Shown here: in pieces, positions 61,056 to 64,000 of the stretch | Layout: each line of letters opens with the position of its first letter | Numbering within the stretch: position 1 is the first letter of the stretch | Source of the DNA: Nocardia stercoris | GTDB lineage: Bacteria; Actinomycetota; Actinomycetes; Mycobacteriales; Mycobacteriaceae | Direction of reading: 5' to 3' | NCBI RefSeq assembly: GCF_003696265.1 | Contig: NZ_RFFH01000016.1 | Location: forward strand, 92,660-156,659 | Length of the DNA: 64,000 bases | The notes under the pieces: generated by a model | What the model was told of the DNA's origin: nothing | The model's input: the letters and a program-made list of their open reading frames with translations, nothing else | Databases searched by the model: none | Program-made: the position numbers and the translations under genes

Positions 61056-61768
61056 TGCCCTACGACAAGCGCGCGACGACCCGCACCCGGCAGGTGCGGG
61101 TCGTCGTGTGTGTGATGGTCGCGGTGCTCGCCGCGAGCCTGCTGGGCGGTGCCGTGTGGGGTCTGCTGGCGCCGGTCGAGCACGTGGTGGTCGTCGATTC
61201 GGCGCAGGGTCTCGGCACGGTGCTGTCGGGGGAGAGCGCGCACGAGTTCGACGCGGTGGCGCTGTTCGTCTGCGTCGGCCTGGTCACCGGCCTGTTGACC
61301 GCGATCGCGGCCTGGCGGCTGCGCGGATTCCGCGGGCCGCTGCTCGCCGCCGGCGTGATCGTGGCCTCACTGCTCGGGTCGCAGGTGATGAGCTGGTTCG
61401 GCGGCCTGGTCGCCGGGTGGCGGCATCCGCATCACGCGCATCCGCCGGTGCACACCGTGGTGGCGCTGCCCGCGAGCATCGACGGGTGGCCCGATCTGCT
61501 GCGCTACATCGGTGAACATCTGGTCGGCCGCGGCACGGAGGCCGGCACCGGGGCCGCGGTACTGATCCAGCCGTTGTTCGCGGCGCTGGCCGTACTGGTG
61601 GCGGCGATCGTGAACACCGCACCGGACCTGGGCACCGGTCTGGACCATGTCGGGACCGGCGCGTTCGTGTACTACCCACCGCCGCAGCCGTATCAGCCGC
61701 AGCTTCGGCAGCCGCTGCCGCCCGCCGCGGGGCCGGTCGTCGACGGCGCCGGTCAGCCACCGAGCTGA
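61055..61768 (+). CDS. DUF2567-family membrane protein
   Basis: 237-residue protein with four hydrophobic helices (about residues 16-38, 66-86, 92-115 and 165-185), a His/Pro-rich loop GWRHPHHAHPPVH before the last, and a Pro/Gln-rich C-terminal tail. Matches the DUF2567 family found after bioB in mycobacteria (Rv1591 position). ATG 61055 shares its A with the bsaP stop (TGATG), so it belongs to the bioB transcript. Function unknown. Confidence 0.8.
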   Translation: MPYDKRATTRTRQVRVVVCVMVAVLAASLLGGAVWGLLAPVEHVVVVDSAQGLGTVLSGESAHEFDAVALFVCVGLVTGLLTAIAAWRLRGFRGPLLAAGVIVASLLGSQVMSWFGGLVAGWRHPHHAHPPVHTVVALPASIDGWPDLLRYIGEHLVGRGTEAGTGAAVLIQPLFAALAVLVAAIVNTAPDLGTGLDHVGTGAFVYYPPPQPYQPQLRQPLPPAAGPVVDGAGQPPS

Positions 61769-61865
61769 ACATCGGTCGCCACGAGCTGGGTGACGTTCGC
61801 GCTGCGCTCGGCGCGCCTGGTGGCAGCGTCGCCGCGTGCCCGGATCCGGTCCCGCTCGGCCGGAT

Positions 61866-62519
61866 CTACTGCTTCGGGTGCGTGGCCTGGTAATCCGCTT
61901 CTTCGGCCTTCTCGTGCCGGCTCTCGCGGATCTTCCACGCGATCAGCGCGAGCACCACGACGACGGCCACCGCGATCGCCATCCCGCGCCCGACGGTCTT
62001 GGCCACGTGCTCGTAGGACAGTCCCGCCGCGTGCCCGATCAGCACGAACGTCACACCCCAGACGATGCCGCCGGTCGCGTTGAACGACAAGAACTTCGGA
62101 TACGGCATGCGGGCGGTGCCGGCGAGCGCGGGCATCACCGCCCGGAAGAACGCCGTGAACCGCCCGAGGAACACCGCCCAGCCACCCCGCCGCGACAGAA
62201 AGTCCTGCGCCCGGTCGAGCCGCGCACGATGCCGATCCAAGAACGGCGCCGCCAGCAACCTGGTCCCGAAATGCTTCCCGACCTCGTACCCGACACTGTC
62301 CCCCACGATCGCGGCGACCACCACCAGCACGATCATCAACCACAGGTCCACATGCCCCTGACTGGCCGCCACCCCACCCAGCACCGCCGCGGTCTCCCCG
62401 GGGATCACGAACCCGACGAAGATCGCATCCTCGGCGAACACGAGCAGAAATACAGTCAGGTACACCCAGACCGGCGAGATATCCAGAATCCGGTGCATCA
62501 GCGAGTCCATGCCCGCCAC
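61866..62519 (-). CDS. DedA-family membrane protein
   Basis: 217-residue polytopic protein of the DedA/VTT family, associated with lipid scrambling or proton-dependent homeostasis. The family motifs are ENAIFVGFVIPGET-like (here EDAIFVGFVIPGET), GDSVGYEVGKHFG and FLGRFTAFFRAVMPALAG. The C-terminus is a short Lys/Glu-rich cytoplasmic tail. ATG 62519 is used; ATG 62507 (MDSLMHR) is a close alternative. The 97 bases between its stop and that of the DUF2567 gene hold no recognisable feature. Confidence 0.92.
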   Translation of the reverse strand: MAGMDSLMHRILDISPVWVYLTVFLLVFAEDAIFVGFVIPGETAAVLGGVAASQGHVDLWLMIVLVVVAAIVGDSVGYEVGKHFGTRLLAAPFLDRHRARLDRAQDFLSRRGGWAVFLGRFTAFFRAVMPALAGTARMPYPKFLSFNATGGIVWGVTFVLIGHAAGLSYEHVAKTVGRGMAIAVAVVVVLALIAWKIRESRHEKAEEADYQATHPKQ

Positions 62520-62775
62520 GCTACCGGGAGCGCCCTCACCTACCCGTCCCGGTCTTTTCGCCGAGCGCGCTGTGGTGCACGTTTTCGCGGCAGAATCTGT
62601 ACACCAGCGCGCGCTCGGCGCCTGGGCGCGATCCGGCCACCGGGAAGCGAGGGCGAGGTAGTGGCTCGTGCGCCGACTCCGCTATCGGCGATGGCGTCGA
62701 TCTGGACACCGACACCAAGACCGATAGCTCGACGACCTCGAATCGGTGGCTACGGCACCAAGTTTCGACACACCG
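62520..62775. other. 256-base region between dedA and the IS element
   Basis: Short frames here (for example a run ending GYGTKFRHTA against the IS) do not match any family I recognise. It may contain the remnant of a gene interrupted by the insertion, but no continuation could be recognised beyond the right end of the IS. Confidence 0.4.
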
Positions 62776-62776
62776 C

Positions 62777-63769
62777 CTAGTTGTACTGACCTGAGAGGTT
62801 AGGAACGCGGCTGGCTGGCGGGTGTCCACCGAGTGCGGTGTGGCCGCGGTGGTGATTGTAAGTGTGCAGCCACTCGGCGAATGTGGCCCGACGCTCGGCC
62901 TCTGACCGGTAGGGGCGGGCGTAAGCCCATTCCTCGAGCAAAGTGCGGTTGAACCGTTCGACCTTGCCGTTGGTCTGCGGTCGGTAAGGCCGGGTCCGTT
63001 TGTGGGTGATCCCACCCGCGGCGAGCTCGGACCGCCAGAGCTGTGAGATGTAGCAGGAACCGTTGTCGGTGAGGACTCGTTCGACGGTGATCCCGTTGGC
63101 GGCGAAGTACTTCCGTGCCCGCTGCCAGAACGCGACAGCGGTTTCCTTGCGTTCGTCGGGCAGGATCTCGCTGTAGGCCAGGCGGGAGTGGTCGTCCACA
63201 GCATTGTGGATGTAGCTATTGCCGACATGGCTGGCACCGTTGCGGCGCAACACTTTTCCGGGTGTCCGGGTGCGGTTGCGTGATCCGGCGCGGCGGCCGA
63301 GGACGCGGTGGCCGCCGCCGTCGGGGATGTTGCCGAGTTTCTTGATGTCGACGTGGACCAGGTCACCGGGAGCTGCGTGTTCGTAGCGGCGGACCGGTGT
63401 GGCGGTGGCTCGGTCGAGCCACCGCAGCCGGGTCATCCGGTAGCGGGCCAGGACGCGGTGCACGGTCGAGGGATGCAGTCCGAGCAGGTAGGCGATGCGG
63501 GCCGGTCCCCACCGGCGCAGGAGCCGCACTTTGATGATGCGGCGTTCGGTGCGGGTGGGTGTGCGGTTCGGGCTGTGGTGCGGGCGGCTGGACCGGTCAC
63601 TCATGCAGCCCGCGCCGGCGGTGCGGTAGCGGTCGGCCCACCGTTTAGCGGTGGTGGCCGAGACCTGGAATCGTTCGGCCGCTCGGCGTAGTGGCCAGCC
63701 GTCCTCGACGACGCACCGGGCGAGCCGTAACCGGCCCAGTTCCGATAGTGGGGCGTTACGGTGGGACAC
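62777..63769 (-). CDS. IS481-family transposase
   Basis: 330-residue DDE transposase. An N-terminal helix-turn-helix (GRLRLARCVVEDGWPLRRAAERFQVS) is followed by a second one (KVRLLRRWGPARIAYLLG). The catalytic core has HVDIKKLGNIPDGGG (first Asp), RVLTDNGSCY (second Asp) and NGKVERFNRTLLEEW (Glu). The ORF looks intact. GTG 63769 (VSHRNAPLSELG) is the usual IS481 start. The TAG stop lies outside the element, in the CTAG target duplication. Confidence 0.93.
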   Translation of the reverse strand: MSHRNAPLSELGRLRLARCVVEDGWPLRRAAERFQVSATTAKRWADRYRTAGAGCMSDRSSRPHHSPNRTPTRTERRIIKVRLLRRWGPARIAYLLGLHPSTVHRVLARYRMTRLRWLDRATATPVRRYEHAAPGDLVHVDIKKLGNIPDGGGHRVLGRRAGSRNRTRTPGKVLRRNGASHVGNSYIHNAVDDHSRLAYSEILPDERKETAVAFWQRARKYFAANGITVERVLTDNGSCYISQLWRSELAAGGITHKRTRPYRPQTNGKVERFNRTLLEEWAYARPYRSEAERRATFAEWLHTYNHHRGHTALGGHPPASRVPNLSGQYN

Positions 63770-63872
63770 GAAGACCTCCGGAGTGGGTGTGTTCCTAGAC
63801 AGCTCGCACTTCACTCGGAGGTCTTCGTCATGTCACCTCGCCACGCCGTCACCAACGTCCATGGTCAGTACA
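62782..63872 (-). mobile_element. IS481-family insertion sequence
   Basis: 1091-bp element with perfect 10-bp terminal inverted repeats TGTACTGACC (62782-62791) and GGTCAGTACA (63863-63872). It is flanked by CTAG on both sides (62777-62780 and 63874-63877), within CCTAGT on the left and CCTAGG on the right. This fits the NCTAGN target preference known for IS481. It carries one transposase gene. Confidence 0.9.
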
Positions 63873-63895
63873 CCTAGGCAGTGTTTCGAAGTGAA

Positions 63896-63932
63896 TGATG
63901 GGTTGGCACCGCTGTGCGGTGCCAACCCATCA
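63896..63932. terminator. Perfect 17-bp hairpin right of the IS
   Basis: TGATGGGTTGGCACCGC (63896-63912), loop TGT, then the exact complement (63916-63932). It lies 23 bases right of the IS element, probably terminating a leftward gene beyond the window. No T-run on the + side. Confidence 0.6.
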
Positions 63933-64000
63933 GCATGTTCAGCGAAAGTTGCTGTCCACGTTGGCATGTAGGCGAGGTCTCCGGTAGTTGGTTCAGCTGT

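Noticed and set aside
62536..63366. Minus-strand frame running from the IS into the flank
   Set aside because: Mostly an alternative frame of the transposase; the part outside the IS shows no family resemblance.
1..64000. tRNA or rRNA genes
   Set aside because: No cloverleaf with TTCGA-type T-arm plus matching acceptor, and no rRNA motifs, were recognised by eye. A tRNAscan run would be decisive.

Overview
The window is a 64 kb piece of a high-GC actinobacterial chromosome, almost certainly from the mycolic-acid group (order Mycobacteriales) and most likely Nocardia or a close relative. The indications are a Wag31/DivIVA and SepF division cluster, an Emb-type arabinosyltransferase, an MTB12-like lipoprotein, F420-dependent enzyme families, an MspA-type porin remnant, a translational ileS T-box, and gene order that tracks the Mycobacterium tuberculosis chromosome. 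Examples of the shared order are ftsZ-pgeF-yggS-sepF-yggT-wag31, ileS-dinB-lspA-rluD-dnaE1, ilvA, treY-treX and bioA-bioF-bioD-bioB. Genus assignment is inference; no search was possible.

Layout. 1-5.6 kb: division and cell-wall growth cluster (ftsZ 3' part, pgeF, a 56-residue two-repeat mini-protein ORF, yggS, sepF, yggT, wag31, small membrane protein). 5.6-9.1 kb: T-box riboswitch and ileS. 9.2-12.6 kb: secreted NlpC/P60 hydrolase, ABC-2-like membrane protein and its divergent MarR regulator. 12.6-24.5 kb: galU, dinB, MTB12-like lipoprotein, emb, an F420-type oxidoreductase, two overlapping lipoprotein genes, lspA with a long N-terminal extension, rluD, membrane protein. 24.7-35.4 kb: P-type ATPase, Uma2-family protein, RarD, secreted phosphoesterase, serine hydrolases, ilvA, deazaflavin-dependent reductase. 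35.4-39.6 kb: decayed mspA fragment abutting dnaE1. 39.8-47.5 kb: oxidoreductase with a KstR-like box, GT-C-like membrane protein whose 3' end is tandemly duplicated, and treY-treX without treZ. 47.6-61.8 kb: biotin genes (bioA, bioF-bioD, bioQ/bioB-bsaP) split by an accessory block (endoglycoceramidase-like GH5, LAL regulator, SnoaL-like protein, MFS exporter). 61.8-64 kb: DedA protein and an IS481-family insertion with target duplication.

How parts work together. Three identical-architecture palindromes (TGAAC-N3-GTTCA) lie before bioA, bioF and between bioQ and bioB. With the adjacent TetR gene they define a self-consistent BioQ regulon spread over 12 kb, ending in the small Cys-rich BsaP that serves BioB. 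The division cluster couples Z-ring (FtsZ, SepF) and polar growth (Wag31). Several genes appear to be leaderless: a TANNNT hexamer lies 6-7 bases before the start codon. In two cases the leaderless frame is a 10-11 codon mini-ORF whose stop overlaps the start of the main gene.

Most notable oddities: the two-repeat 56-aa ORF coupled to both neighbours; two tandem arrays built from the 3' ends of unrelated genes; the mspA fragment with 5' truncation, frameshift and stop loss; and the IS481 transposase whose stop codon is supplied by the CTAG target duplication.
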